Assembly: GCA_900323505.1 (NCBI GenBank) | Contig: OOIN01000018.1 | Location: 620,001-684,000, forward strand | From: Ustilago trichophora | Taxonomy: Eukaryota > Basidiomycota > Ustilaginomycetes > Ustilaginales > Ustilaginaceae | Length of the DNA stretch: 64,000 bases | Reading direction: 5' to 3' | Made by a program: the position numbers and the translations under genes | Shown: positions 10,207 through 20,601 of the stretch, one piece after another | How the letters are laid out: each line of letters starts with the position of its first letter | How positions within the stretch are numbered: position 1 is the stretch's first letter | The notes under the pieces: generated by a model | Database searches by the model: none | What the model was told of the DNA's origin: nothing | The model's input: only the letters and a program-made list of their open reading frames with translations

Positions 10207-12009
10207 ATGACTCGCTCCGACACCGACCTCGAAGCGGTCATCATCGGTGCTGGTCCATCCGGCATTTCAGCCGCCTGTCAGCTTCAACGCCAACTCGGCC
10301 TGTCCAAGCTCAAGATCTTTGAACGAGGTACCGACTTTGGTGGCACCTGGGCCAACAACCGCTACGCCGGCGCTGCGTGCGATGTACCTCCACGTCTCTA
10401 CTCGCTCTCCTTCCACCAGAAGACGGTGTGGAAGGATTTCATGGCCAAACAGCCGGAAATGGAGGAATACCTAAAGGATGTAGCGAGGGTGTTCAAGCTG
10501 TATCGGTTTGCGCAGTTTCAAAGCGAGGTCTACTCGGCGGAATGGATCGAGGAAAAGACGCACTGGAGGGTCAAGTGGAGATCGGTGGATGGCGATGAAG
10601 AGCATGGAGTGGTGACGACGAGGGTGCTGATCAATGGATCTGGTGCCTTGAGTGTGCCTAGGGATTGCGATGTGGAAGGTTGGCAAAGTTTCAAAGGGCC
10701 GCTGTTTCACTCGGCAAAGTGGGATACGAGTGTAGATTTGACAGGCAAAGATGTAGTCGTGTTGGGGAATGGTTGTTCGGCCACCCAGATTGTTCCATCG
10801 ATCGCCAAGAGGGCAAAGAGCGTTACTCAAATCGTGAGGGCCAAGCACTGGTATGCACCTACTCCCGAGGATCCCTTCAAGTCTCGTGCTGTGCGATGGC
10901 TCGAACGCAACATGCCCGGATTCATCCAATTCGAACGCAGCGTCTTTTCCCTCTTTCTTGACATTCACTTCATCCAAGCCTGGAATCGCGAAGGCAAAGC
11001 TGCACGAGATCGATTCGCCGCCAACTCGAAGCTCTACGTTGAAACCGTTGCACCCGAACGATACCACCACCTCCTCATCCCCACCCAACAGGAACTCCAA
11101 GTAGCCTGCAAACGTCGTGTCTTTGACGACGCCTACATTCCCTCTCTCAACCTCGACAACGTTGATCTGACCAACGATCCCGCCATCCGCATCACTCAGG
11201 ACTCGGTGGTCCTCAAGTCCGGACGCACCCTCCAGGCGGATGTCATCATCCTGGCTTCTGGCTTCAAGAGTGGCGAGACTGCCATTCAGATGACCGTCAC
11301 GGGTCGCAACGGACGAGAGCTTAACGAGGTTTGGCGCAAAGGCGGTGCACCTCAAGCATACAGGTCGACGCTGTGTCATGATTTCCCCAACTTTTTCCTG
11401 TTGTGGGGGCCGAATGCGGTTACGGGTCACTTTTCGGCGATCTATACGATTGAGAGCTCGGTACGCTTCATGTGTACGGTTTTGAGGCCCATCTTCCTCC
11501 CTGGACAGAGGCAAGTCTCGCCGCTGGAAAGGTCGGCGGGTCGAACCGTAGACGTCAAAGCAGAAGCTCAGGACAAGGAAGATGCCATGATCAGACATCA
11601 GATGCGCGATCTGATTTACACTTCGGGTTGCAGCGGATGGTATACAAATGCAAACGGCCGCGTGTCAACCCTCTACCCCGGATTCCAAATGACATTTGCT
11701 TGGCGCTCCGACCATCCGCTAGCCTCGGATCTGGAGTACAGGAATACATCGGCCAGTGCAGGATGGAGCTACTTGAAGCTCATCGCGTCCTGGTTGAGAC
11801 TGGGAGACGTGCCAGAGTACCGAAAGGATCGATTGGCGAAAAGAAGTGTGGTTGCGAGGTGGTTGTTGGATCCAGTGTGGAGATTGGTGGGCAAGATCAG
11901 TGTGACATGGTTGCTGGCAGTGGTTTGGTTTGCGGACAAGGTCATGTTCTACACGAGGGGTAGCAAGGATTTCGAGCTTGTTAAGGAGCGATATTTGGCT
12001 CAGGAGTGA
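10207..12009 (+). CDS. FAD/NADPH-dependent Baeyer-Villiger type monooxygenase
   Basis: A 600-residue intronless flavoprotein. The FAD-binding Rossmann motif is GAGPSG at 14-19, followed by GGTWANNRYAGAACDVPP, the usual GGTW..NRYPG..CDVPS region of the group B flavin monooxygenases. The BVMO fingerprint FxGxxxHxxxWD is present from F162, directly before the NADPH-binding Rossmann segment VVLGNGCSA (about 185). Members insert one oxygen atom next to a ketone, making esters or lactones, or oxygenate heteroatoms. Near the C-terminus there is a hydrophobic stretch (about residues 568-582) that could associate with membrane. The MaoC-like gene lies 460 bp downstream on the same strand, suggesting a shared role in lipid, ketone or secondary metabolism; this is an inference. 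The substrate is unknown. Confidence 0.88.
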   Translation: MTRSDTDLEAVIIGAGPSGISAACQLQRQLGLSKLKIFERGTDFGGTWANNRYAGAACDVPPRLYSLSFHQKTVWKDFMAKQPEMEEYLKDVARVFKLYRFAQFQSEVYSAEWIEEKTHWRVKWRSVDGDEEHGVVTTRVLINGSGALSVPRDCDVEGWQSFKGPLFHSAKWDTSVDLTGKDVVVLGNGCSATQIVPSIAKRAKSVTQIVRAKHWYAPTPEDPFKSRAVRWLERNMPGFIQFERSVFSLFLDIHFIQAWNREGKAARDRFAANSKLYVETVAPERYHHLLIPTQQELQVACKRRVFDDAYIPSLNLDNVDLTNDPAIRITQDSVVLKSGRTLQADVIILASGFKSGETAIQMTVTGRNGRELNEVWRKGGAPQAYRSTLCHDFPNFFLLWGPNAVTGHFSAIYTIESSVRFMCTVLRPIFLPGQRQVSPLERSAGRTVDVKAEAQDKEDAMIRHQMRDLIYTSGCSGWYTNANGRVSTLYPGFQMTFAWRSDHPLASDLEYRNTSASAGWSYLKLIASWLRLGDVPEYRKDRLAKRSVVARWLLDPVWRLVGKISVTWLLAVVWFADKVMFYTRGSKDFELVKERYLAQE

Positions 12010-12470
12010 CATGCGTTGGATGCACAACTGTATCATAGCTGCTGCTCGTCTCAGACTATAACCGCTTCTCGACGACGCAATACAGGGCTCTGCGGCGACA
12101 GTGCATGTATGGCACCTTTTCAAACCCGATAATGTGCAGAGAAGGCGCGGGTGTCTTTGCGGATCGAGTTGAGACATGAGCTGTGTCAATTCGTTACTTG
12201 GTGAAATCGATATCTTGCAAGGCATTGCCTGTCAGGTATGCGTTCTGTTTGGTTTGACATGTTGTTGTCAAGAGGCAAACACTTGCATGTCAAGTCTTTA
12301 ATCTTATCGGTCTCGAGAGGCAAAATCGGAACTCGGCAACCGGCAACTAAAATCGCACCTGACCGATCTATAATAGATTTGCACTTCATATCTCGGCCTC
12401 CTCCTCCTCCTCCTCCTCCTCCTCCTCCACCACCACACACTACCAATTCCAATACCATATCCGCCACGCC
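12010..12470. other. Intergenic spacer between monooxygenase and MaoC-like gene
   Basis: 460 bp with the 3' end of the monooxygenase and the downstream promoter. The only distinct element is a CCT triplet repeat just before the next ATG. Confidence 0.6.
12397..12428. repeat. CCT triplet microsatellite in promoter or leader
   Basis: About ten CCT units ending 42 bp before the ATG of the MaoC-like gene, so in its core promoter or 5' UTR. Length variation could affect expression. Confidence 0.8.
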
Positions 12471-13598
12471 ATGTTCGATGTCGCTCGGTGTAGCTCATCC
12501 GAGCTTACGCGCGGGGTGGTACAAGTCGGTCTCGGCGTCGGACTCAGTGCCGCCGTCTATGGTATGGCGAATCTGCACTTTCGCTCGTTGTGCCGGTACT
12601 TTTTCCGCAAGCCTCGACCAGAAGAGGATGGGTGTTGCAAGTTGGACTTTGCGCCAAGCGAGATCGGATGGGCGGACAGGGCATTCTTTGTGTTTTGTGG
12701 GGTGATGTGGAAGGCGGTGAAGGGTGTGTTTGGGTTTAGGCTTGATGTGAAGGGGAGAGATGAGGTTGAGTTGCCGCGCTTGGAGGTTCGTTGTCCCGTA
12801 GTGGTGGATGGTGAGCAGAGGGAGTTGTATAAGAGGGCGTTGAGGGACGGAAAGGAGGAGCGAGGGATGGGAGATTTGGTGGAGGACTTTTTGCTAGCGG
12901 CGCTGACGAATCAGTTGATGCTGTTGTTGGTGGTTCATCCTCGATTGCCGATTTCGCCCTTGGGGGCTGTCAACGTGCGCAATCGAATCGAGTTTCACCA
13001 GCAGCAGCGGTGCTCGGTACAAGAAGACCAACCGCTCACTGCCCATGCCTACCTTGGTGGCAAGTCCAGTCTCGGCAGGGTCACCAAGAGAGGTGTCGAG
13101 ATAGATATCCACGTCGACGTCTCCAATGCCTCTTCTCCTCAAGCTTTGGTCCTGCGTCAGGTGATAACCATCCTCGCTCCCTGCAAGACCACCAACACTC
13201 TACCTACAGCCCCCTCGCAAACACATTCGGACGAGACCTTCCACACGACCGGCGCAATCGACATGTCCTCTTCAGCCCCCTCATTGTGGAGTCGCGTGTG
13301 TGGAGACTACAACCCCATCCACGTCTCGTCGACCTTAGCAAGGCTGTTTGGATTCCGCGGAAAGATCGCCCACGGAAACCATGTCGTTGCCAAGCTGCTC
13401 CATCTTCTACCTCCGGGCGAACAGATCGCCGGTCAAAAAGGTGGCGCATGGTGGCTCGAGATGCAATTCAAGCGGCCAATGGTGCTTCCCATCCGACTCA
13501 CTGCACAGTCATCCGGCAGCAAAGATGAAACGCGATGGAGATATATCGGTGACAAGGACGATAAAGTTTACGTGTCTGGCTCGTTCGGCAGACTCTGA
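12471..13598 (+). CDS. MaoC-like hot-dog domain protein
   Basis: 375 residues, intronless. The C-terminal third carries the hydratase-type hot-dog signature GDYNPIH followed by AxxxGFxxxIAHG (about residues 283-305), containing the Asp and His used by MaoC-like enoyl-CoA hydratases and dehydratases. The N-terminal half starts with a hydrophobic segment (about 17-33) that could be a membrane anchor, and a middle region resembling a second, degenerate hot-dog half. Family members hydrate enoyl thioesters in fatty-acid or polyketide-type metabolism. The closely spaced upstream monooxygenase on the same strand supports a metabolic pairing, but fungal genes are transcribed singly, so this is only a hint. 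No peroxisomal C-terminal tripeptide is evident (ends GRL). Confidence 0.75.
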   Translation: MFDVARCSSSELTRGVVQVGLGVGLSAAVYGMANLHFRSLCRYFFRKPRPEEDGCCKLDFAPSEIGWADRAFFVFCGVMWKAVKGVFGFRLDVKGRDEVELPRLEVRCPVVVDGEQRELYKRALRDGKEERGMGDLVEDFLLAALTNQLMLLLVVHPRLPISPLGAVNVRNRIEFHQQQRCSVQEDQPLTAHAYLGGKSSLGRVTKRGVEIDIHVDVSNASSPQALVLRQVITILAPCKTTNTLPTAPSQTHSDETFHTTGAIDMSSSAPSLWSRVCGDYNPIHVSSTLARLFGFRGKIAHGNHVVAKLLHLLPPGEQIAGQKGGAWWLEMQFKRPMVLPIRLTAQSSGSKDETRWRYIGDKDDKVYVSGSFGRL

Positions 13599-14930
13599 AA
13601 AAATGCAACTTGATTCTTTTCAACAGATGACGAGTGGTGAGAAGATCATGCGTGTATGTGAGTCAAGGCAAGGAAGATGAGATCTGCGAGAAGCGGCTAG
13701 GTGAGACATTGACTCGAGAGGAAGAAAACAGGGTTGTGCGGAAGATGTGCATTCGAGTGCATGCAAAGATGCGATCGCGCGCTAAAACAGACAACGTGGT
13801 AACACTAAGTTGCAGAATCTGCTGCAGGGCGGCGTTGCAACAGAAACCCTGCCAAAGGCGCAACAACCACAAAGAAGATTCGCTGCAACGACCCTGATCG
13901 TGGGTGCAACATCGACATTCGTCCATGACTTTACCAATGATCAGTGACTGTTTGGAGGGGGAAGTTGGATCGGCAATCTCATCTCTTCACCTTCCACTGA
14001 CCCCGCAAAGCCACGAACGGTTACTCTCAAGCGATCCTTCATGCGCTGGGGTGGAAAGATCGAGGCGAATGTGGACCGGCCAACCCCGCAGACGACCCGA
14101 CGGAGACGAAGGAGCGGAGAGAGTCATATTAAAGTTAGCCTTTGACCTTTTTCTTTTGGTGCAGCGATGGTGGCTTAGCTCTGCTTGGATGCGATTCAAT
14201 CCCCGCGCGTGACCCTGTTGGTTCGCTTAACCGTCATGCACCCTTTTGTGCTTCGACACGATCAGTTTGCCTTTGGCGCTAACCAAAAATGGGTTGTCAG
14301 GTTACGCATCAATACCGGTAACGGGATCCGATTCGCCGGTGTAGCATCTCTTCTCTGATCTACCCAAGAATCGCTTTCGAATGATGGATAGCAAAGCGTT
14401 CGATCGAACAGCGTGTATGAGTGATCCAAGACTAGAGGGTAGAGTCGCGCTTTCTGGATGTGACACACTTCGTCTCGACTATGCGAGGACGAACCGCTCG
14501 AGAATCGTCGGAGGGATGCAGAAGCACACAGAATGCACGATACGAAATGCAGGAAAAGAATGAACGTTGACAGCCAGGTGGGTAACAGTGCAGCTGGTGT
14601 GACAGATAGCGTTGCAGAAGGACAGAAATGGATTGCCGGTCACTCCAACACTGGGTCGTTTGGATCTGTTCTCCTCGGAGAGGCCTGCAATACGCTGACG
14701 CTGCTTTCTACAGCTTCTTCGCCGAGTGGAGTGCTTCTACTGTACACAGAATCGTCGCAGAATGGTGCCTCAAGCGACTACCTACAGCAAAGTACCCATA
14801 CACAACGCAAGCTTCCACTCCCTCGAGCATAAAAAGGCCTACCGACTTGAGCATATTCCTATCTCGGTCCATGCATCATCCCAACGCTTCCCCCTTTCTC
14901 AAACAAGCAAGAAGAACAAAGCAAGATACA
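13599..14930. other. Intergenic region upstream of GH10 xylanase
   Basis: About 1.3 kb with no convincing gene on either strand. Contains one TACTGTA near 14740 and an A-rich TATA-like CATAAAAAGG about 100 bp before the xylanase ATG. Probably the xylanase promoter. Confidence 0.6.
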
Positions 14931-16045
14931 ATGAAGACCAACTTTGTAGCCCTTCTCTCGACGCTTCTGGTCGCCAGCTCTGCGGTGACTGCCTCTGTCA
15001 TCCCCTCTAGCGACCATATGCTCGAGGAGCGCGCCGCGACCACTTTGAACGCCGCCATCCGTTCCGATGGCCGAAAGTACTTTGGAACTGCCACCGACTC
15101 CAACACGTTTGGCATTTCTCAGGTGTCCAACATCATCAAGGCCGAAATGGGACAAGTGACCCCCGAGAACAGCATGAAATGGGATGCTACCCAGCCTTCA
15201 CGTGGCCAGTTTACATTTACCGGTGCCGATGCTCTGGTCAACTATGCCACTTCCAACGGCAAGATGATTCGGGGTCATACGCTCGTCTGGCACTCTCAGC
15301 TGCCCAGCTGGGTTCAGTCGATCACCGACCCTACCGATCTGACCAACGTTCTCAAACAGAGAATCTCGACCGTTATGGGCAGATACAAGGGTAAGATCTA
15401 CGCCTGGGACGTGGTCAATGAGATCTTTAACGAAGATGGATCCATGCGTCAGAGCGTTTTCTACAACGTTCTAGGTGAAAATTTCGTCAAAATCGCTTTC
15501 GAAGCTGCTCGTGCTGCCGATCCCAACGCTAAGCTTTACATCAACGACTACAAGTATGTGTTCTTTTTTCATGCTCCCTAGCTGACCGAATTTTTGGACA
15601 GGAACAAGATACTGACACCTTTCTTTAACACCTGGATTGTGAACGTTGCAGTCTGGACAATGCCAACTATGCCAAGCTCAAAGGACTCGTCAGCAAGGTT
15701 AAGCAGTGGCGTGCAGCTGGCATCCCGATTGATGGGATTGGCTCGCAATCCCATCTCAACACCGCTGGTTCGTTTGGCGATGCTTCGGGTGTTGGCGCTG
15801 CTATGCAGGCTCTCTGTTCCGCTGCTCCCGAATGTGCAATGACCGAGCTCGACATTGCAGGTGCCTCTAGCGACCAGTATACAAAGGCTACCCAGGCTTG
15901 CCTTAACCAGCCCAACTGCGTCGGTATCACCGTCTGGGGTGTCAGCGATAAGCAAAGCTGGAGGAGCGACAAATCTCCCCTTCTCTGGGACACCAACTAC
16001 AACAAGAAGGCTGCCTACAGCGCCGTCCTCAACACCCTCAACTAG
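14931..16045 (+). CDS. Secreted endo-1,4-beta-xylanase, glycoside hydrolase family 10
   Basis: Two exons, 14931-15553 and 15652-16045, give 338 residues. The 98-bp intron has a GTATGT donor, an ACTGACA branch site and a GCAG acceptor, and splicing creates the GH10 block [15 protein letters not shown] signal peptide occupies about residues 1-20. The acid/base Glu is E164 in WDVVNE and the nucleophile is E273 in TELDIAG; the N-terminal GHTLVWHSQ and the C-terminal [12 protein letters not shown] complete the barrel active site. There is no carbohydrate-binding module. The enzyme cleaves xylan in the plant cell wall outside the cell and complements the GH43 gene upstream. I took the ATG at 14931 because it starts the signal peptide; the frame is open further upstream but that part is non-coding in character. 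Confidence 0.92.
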
Positions 16046-16199
16046 ACCTGCTCGACCTTTTTTTTTTTTTTTGGAGGAAAATGAGCAACGGTATTGATGG
16101 TGTAGGGAATGCGGAAATGATTCTGAATTGAAGAAGACAAGAATTCTTTTGAATGATCTTTTCTGGACGTGGATGTGTCGTCTGAGGTTTCCTTCCAAT

Positions 16200-16741
16200 C
16201 TAAAGAGCGCCTTGGAATGGTCGAGTATGCTCTAAATGTGAGCTAAGAGTCGTGAGTGTTTCAGCACGATCCTTGATACTCGAATTGAAGGCTACAAATC
16301 CATCCCTCGTCGCCGCATCCCAACCCAACCATCGCATCAAAGGCACATAAAGCATCCCGCCAAACTCTTCCCTCTGAACAAACCTCGTCCTCTTCTCTCC
16401 ACCTTCGTCTTCCTCTTCGCTAAGCAGGAAAAAATGTCGACCATCAAACAGCCCACGCACGATAAAAGGTGACCTTGCCATCCGAACTCGTTCTCGTTGA
16501 GATGTGCGATGGTCCAAGTCAGTTGTACCGGTCGCTTGTTGGGTGGGCTGATGGTTACTTGTAACGTGTCGCCAATACAAGGTGTTGAAGCGTCAGAAGA
16601 AGACCGGATTGAGGTGATAAATCTGGCCCACGACGGATAAGATGCGAAGTCGAGCAGGACGGTGTGGACAGTGGAGAGAGGCGCTGAGATGAGGATCGTC
16701 GTTTCGATGACGCGAGAATGAGGATGGCTAGGGCTCGACAT
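16200..16741 (-). pseudogene. SRPBCC (START/polyketide-cyclase-like) protein with a frameshift
   Basis: The first half (ATG at 16741) reads as an SRPBCC ligand-binding domain: a beta strand RVIETTILISAP, then the helix region with FASYPSWARF, ending at WQGHLL. From there the frame runs into unrelated sequence, while the continuation RGLFDGRHFFLL to TRFVQREEF and a C-terminal helix is found in another frame ending at 16200. The switch point is at about 16460-16467, in a run of four T on the coding strand, and no splice signals are there. One missing base in the homopolymer explains it, so the gene is either newly broken or the assembly has an indel. An upstream in-frame ATG at 16855 exists but is less domain-like. 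Function would be small hydrophobic ligand binding; the specific role is unknown. Confidence 0.6.
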
Positions 16742-17486
16742 CTTGTTCCGATCGATGCCTAGGGTATGGGATGGAAAGACTGCTTTGAGATGGAGTGATG
16801 GACAACTCGAAGAAGTGAGAGACAAACATCGCAAAGTCCCCACCGCCTCAGACAACAGATGCGCACAAGTCCCACCTGTGTGAGCTCATATGAAGGAAGC
16901 ATTCCATTTCGATGATTGTGACCTTTCCGCCCACTCTGCAACTGCCCAAGGATTGTTTCAGATGCAAAACTATGACAGTACCAATACCATACGAAGACTC
17001 ATGCAAAAGTGACAGATAACGATGGGAGAGAGTTGCGAGGCGGAAAAGCAGCCCGTTTGCAAGGCAACACCCTCTCAAGGGACTTGCGCAAGAGGACGCT
17101 GCAACGGTTCTCCGGGCCAGATGATTGAAAGCAAGATGCCTCTTGAGATACTGGAAAAAGTGTCGAACCCAGCATGCCTGTCATGGTCGATTCGTCAGCC
17201 AGCTTGTTATCAGATGGTCGCAATCTCAGCTCGCGAATGGCAATTGATTATTCGAGACGTGCAAAGATGAAGACATGCGTTTGTGCGATTATTGGGACCA
17301 GACTGCGAAACACTTGGCCGAGACAGTGGAAGGATTAATCAGAGACGAGGCGGAAGAGACCGCTAGACGGAACGAAAGACGAGCGCGACCACCGAGACCA
17401 ATACAAACAGATGGTGGCTTTGCGCAGCTTGTGCCTGCCGATAGCGACGCTTTCGCATACTTTTGGCGACGAGAGTTCGAAAGCGA
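16742..17486. other. Intergenic region, no convincing gene
   Basis: Short open frames of 70-80 codons occur on the plus strand (17022-17270, 17275-17493), but they have no recognisable domain and the second overlaps the end of the F-box gene. I see no supported gene. Confidence 0.5.
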
Positions 17487-19895
17487 TCAATAGTACCGAC
17501 CACCGAGGGCTTCAAAGAACTTTGAGGTATCGATTTCGCCTGTCTGTAAGATCAATTGGTTGAGCAGCGACTGATTTCCCTCGAGCAGATTCTGCTTCAT
17601 GTTGCGCGAAAGCAAAAGCTTGGAGAGAACCGTGTCGAAAGTCTCTCGCCTGTTGTTGTCGACCGTGACGAAGGTGCCTTGGTACGACGATTTGGCCGCC
17701 TCGGCAGCCGAGCTTGCAACCAGCTTCTTCTTTTGAGTCTTGTTCATGCCGTAGCCAGCCTTTTCGTAAGCAATGAGTGCTGCATGGGTCCTGTCCTTTG
17801 CGTGCTTGAGCGTGCAGCCTCGTTTAAGATAGAAGCGCAGCAACAAAAATTCGCTCAGCTCGCGCTCCAGCTCCCTTTCAAACCTGACAGATACCACCCG
17901 CGAGTGCAAACGAAGCGTGTGCAGACCGGGACAGATCACCTTTGGGCAGGTATCTTCTGCAGAGCGCTCCGATTGCGATTGTACTTCCAGCAGCGCTTGC
18001 AGCGATAGGGTTCCCGACGACCAAAGTCCCAGATCTTCGAGATGCTCAAGCGTACCGATGGCAGAGAAAATCTGCTTGAGAGCCTGATTGCCACTGGGAA
18101 GCAGAATGTCGAGTTTCTTGAGGCTAGGGCTTTTGGTGATGACCGTTGCAATGCGCAGCGTATCGTTCTGCTGGACGGGAGATAGGGACGATGGACCTCG
18201 GAGCGAGTTGAGTCTGGCTTCGGTCAAAGCTGGAAATTCGCAGTCGATAAAGTGCTCGCTCCAGATGCCAGCGAGCTTGCGCAGTTTTGGGAATACGATG
18301 GGCTCCTTGGGGAGCTGCTCTTGACCCACCCCGTAGTCGCCCAGCATAACGATTGTAGAATCCCATTTGTTGTCCGGGTCGTCTCGCCATTCAATCAGAC
18401 TTGGTGCAGCGCGCACAATGCCTTCAATGAAGTTGAGCTGCTTCTGCCTCGTATACTTGAGACCGCGAGCGATTTCAAGCCCTTCCATGTGAGGTGCGAT
18501 ATCTCCGCAGTCGATATCCTGGGTGCTAATCAGTGTTTTGAGCTTGAAGGGCAGCTTTGATGAGGAAAACAGGCTCGTTGCTCGACTGAGATGCTCATCC
18601 TGGATGGGATGAACTTCTTTTGTGTCGGTGTGGACTCGGATGTCGATACCTTGCAGATTAGGGCAGCGCTGATAGAGTTGTTCGAAGCACTGTCCCTGGT
18701 CGAGCGTGGGAATGGCGATGTACTTGAGCGTGGCGCTGCTGGGTCGTAGAGCGTTCAAAATTGGTCCTACGGTACGCGACGTTAAAAAGCCCTTGAGCAC
18801 CACACGAGATAAAGAGCCATGCGAACGTCGTTGACAGGTCTCGATCGCAAATATGCACGCATCAATCGTGTCTCGGTGCCAGCCCTTTCGATTCGTATTC
18901 TTGATGCGGATGAATTCCAACGACTGCCACAGCTGGGGAATACCTCGCCATTCGTGACGTGTGTTGGCCAGACTGATACGATCGACGGTTGGCAGGTAGT
19001 CTGCAATCTCTACGATAAGCTCGACAGGCAGTTGAATGATGCGTGCCGACTTGCGCACGAGCCGTCGATGACCGCCTTTCTTGCGTTTGACGAGCTGGCC
19101 GCCCAACTGATCCTCTGATGGGCGCTTCGGACCTTTCAGGGCCTCGAGACGGGCTGATCTCCGCTCTGGACTGGAGATTGATGTCGACGCAAATGGTTCC
19201 AATAGCGGAAGTAGATTTTGGTCGACCTCGACATCCACATCGCCAAACTCGGCCAGGAGTCCGAGAAGTCGATTGGCATCGGCGACCGCCAAAGCATTCA
19301 GGCCGAGGGATTCGTATGCTTTGAAACGGAATCGAAGAGCAGCACAGAGCTGTTGGACGCCGTCAAGATCGTATAGGGCGGGAGCGTTGGAAAGGCACTC
19401 GATCAAGCCGGATGCAAGTCGAATCGCCGTTTCGTGGTCGTTCCGAGACCATGCCTCCCGCAAGGTGGTAGGTCGAGGATCAGTGATGGTGATGGGAACG
19501 AGGGCCAATTCATTGTCTTCTTCGTCGGCCTTCTCGAGTTTGACTTTGACATTCATTGCCTTCACCATTTCTTCTTCCGCCCGAAACAACAAACTAGCCT
19601 CTCCGCGGCGTTCTGCGAGATCTTCGAGCCGCTCTTGGAGCGCCAAGGCTTTATGTTCGAGGCGGTCAATTTCAATGTACCAGTCTTCGAGATCAGAGTC
19701 TGAGAGCGCGTCAGTTGGCGGATGTTCCTCAAGATCAAACGCAGCGTGGGTGGTCGCTTCAAGCTCTCGAGACAATTCTTCTTCAACGGTGTCAAAGTCC
19801 GGGCTATCAGGTCCTGTGATGAGCTCGACTGTGAAAAGCTGTTCGTCGTCGGAGAAATGATGATACGGGTAATCGTCAGAGGGAAGCGAGGCCAT
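17487..19895 (-). CDS. F-box protein with TPR-like N-terminus and LRR-like C-terminus
   Basis: 802 residues, intronless, ATG at 19895. An acidic N-terminus with a charged helix (about residues 70-115) is followed by a TPR-like helical repeat region (about 145-235). A basic, nuclear-localisation-like stretch (KRKKGGHRRLVRKSAR, about 270-285) precedes the F-box (about 287-332, LPVELIVEIADYL...). The remainder is leucine-rich with repeated L..L.I/L spacing, as in substrate-binding LRR domains. TPR plus F-box plus LRR is the architecture of yeast Dia2 and fission yeast Pof3, SCF ubiquitin ligase subunits in replication and checkpoint control, so an orthologue is plausible but unproven. The product would bind Skp1 via the F-box and deliver nuclear targets for ubiquitination. 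Its leader has TG and AG dinucleotide repeats. Confidence 0.75.
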   Translation of the reverse strand: MASLPSDDYPYHHFSDDEQLFTVELITGPDSPDFDTVEEELSRELEATTHAAFDLEEHPPTDALSDSDLEDWYIEIDRLEHKALALQERLEDLAERRGEASLLFRAEEEMVKAMNVKVKLEKADEEDNELALVPITITDPRPTTLREAWSRNDHETAIRLASGLIECLSNAPALYDLDGVQQLCAALRFRFKAYESLGLNALAVADANRLLGLLAEFGDVDVEVDQNLLPLLEPFASTSISSPERRSARLEALKGPKRPSEDQLGGQLVKRKKGGHRRLVRKSARIIQLPVELIVEIADYLPTVDRISLANTRHEWRGIPQLWQSLEFIRIKNTNRKGWHRDTIDACIFAIETCQRRSHGSLSRVVLKGFLTSRTVGPILNALRPSSATLKYIAIPTLDQGQCFEQLYQRCPNLQGIDIRVHTDTKEVHPIQDEHLSRATSLFSSSKLPFKLKTLISTQDIDCGDIAPHMEGLEIARGLKYTRQKQLNFIEGIVRAAPSLIEWRDDPDNKWDSTIVMLGDYGVGQEQLPKEPIVFPKLRKLAGIWSEHFIDCEFPALTEARLNSLRGPSSLSPVQQNDTLRIATVITKSPSLKKLDILLPSGNQALKQIFSAIGTLEHLEDLGLWSSGTLSLQALLEVQSQSERSAEDTCPKVICPGLHTLRLHSRVVSVRFERELERELSEFLLLRFYLKRGCTLKHAKDRTHAALIAYEKAGYGMNKTQKKKLVASSAAEAAKSSYQGTFVTVDNNRRETFDTVLSKLLLSRNMKQNLLEGNQSLLNQLILQTGEIDTSKFFEALGGRYY

Positions 19896-20059
19896 CGCTT
19901 GCAGCGACGAGAGCCGATCAAGCGTGAAGGAAAGGGGGGACAGGGAAGAAGGTGGACTTGAGCAGGAGGAGGAGGAAGCAAGGCAAGATGGAAGATGGGT
20001 CGAGTCTTGGTTTAAGTACCTTTTTTGCCCCCTTCTCTTTGCTGGCCGACCCAGCGTGT

Positions 20060-20091
<32 letters not shown>

Positions 20092-20601
20092 CACCAGAGG
20101 AAGAGGGGAAGAGAGAGCTGAGACGTTTGGTCGACTCAGCCCTTTCTTAATTTTTTTTTGGCTTCGAGATGAAGTGCATGTGGGCGATGTGCATATACTG
20201 TAACTTTGGGCCCACACTTGCTTTGGACCGGTCGGCTCTTCCCGACTCTGACAATGTGCTCCATACTGTATGCTTTGTCTGCTTCTTGGACCGTATTTTG
20301 GGCATGCTTGGACTCAACCCGGCCAAGTCATCCAATTGCACAGACCGCGCAGCCGTACACTGGACCTGTACTCGACATCAAAAAAAGCGGTCCAAGCGGG
20401 CACCTGCACCAACAAGCTCAGCTCTTTTTGCCATCCTCTCAGTTCCGCTTTCAAAAGATCACATTCACGCTGCAAATATAGTGTATGACTTTGCATCGGA
20501 TCGTCCCGATAAGAGAGATGACTCTTTTGACTGTAACCTTTTTGGTCCGTGCAGATGTTGATGACTGACTGAATGCTGCGGTTTAGGATGGCTGAGTCTA
20601 T
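19896..20601. other. Intergenic region between F-box gene and Zn2Cys6 gene
   Basis: Includes the F-box gene promoter and the 3' flank of the regulator. Carries TG/AG repeats at 20061-20090 and TACTGTA copies near 20197 and 20263. No gene seen. Confidence 0.6.
20061..20090. repeat. Compound TG-AG dinucleotide microsatellite
   Basis: Seven TG units followed by about eight AG units, 170-200 bp upstream of the F-box start codon, so in its promoter or leader. Confidence 0.85.

Noticed and set aside
17022..17493. Small plus-strand genes between the SRPBCC relic and the F-box gene
   Set aside because: Two 70-80 codon frames without domain or signal peptide; one overlaps the F-box coding end.
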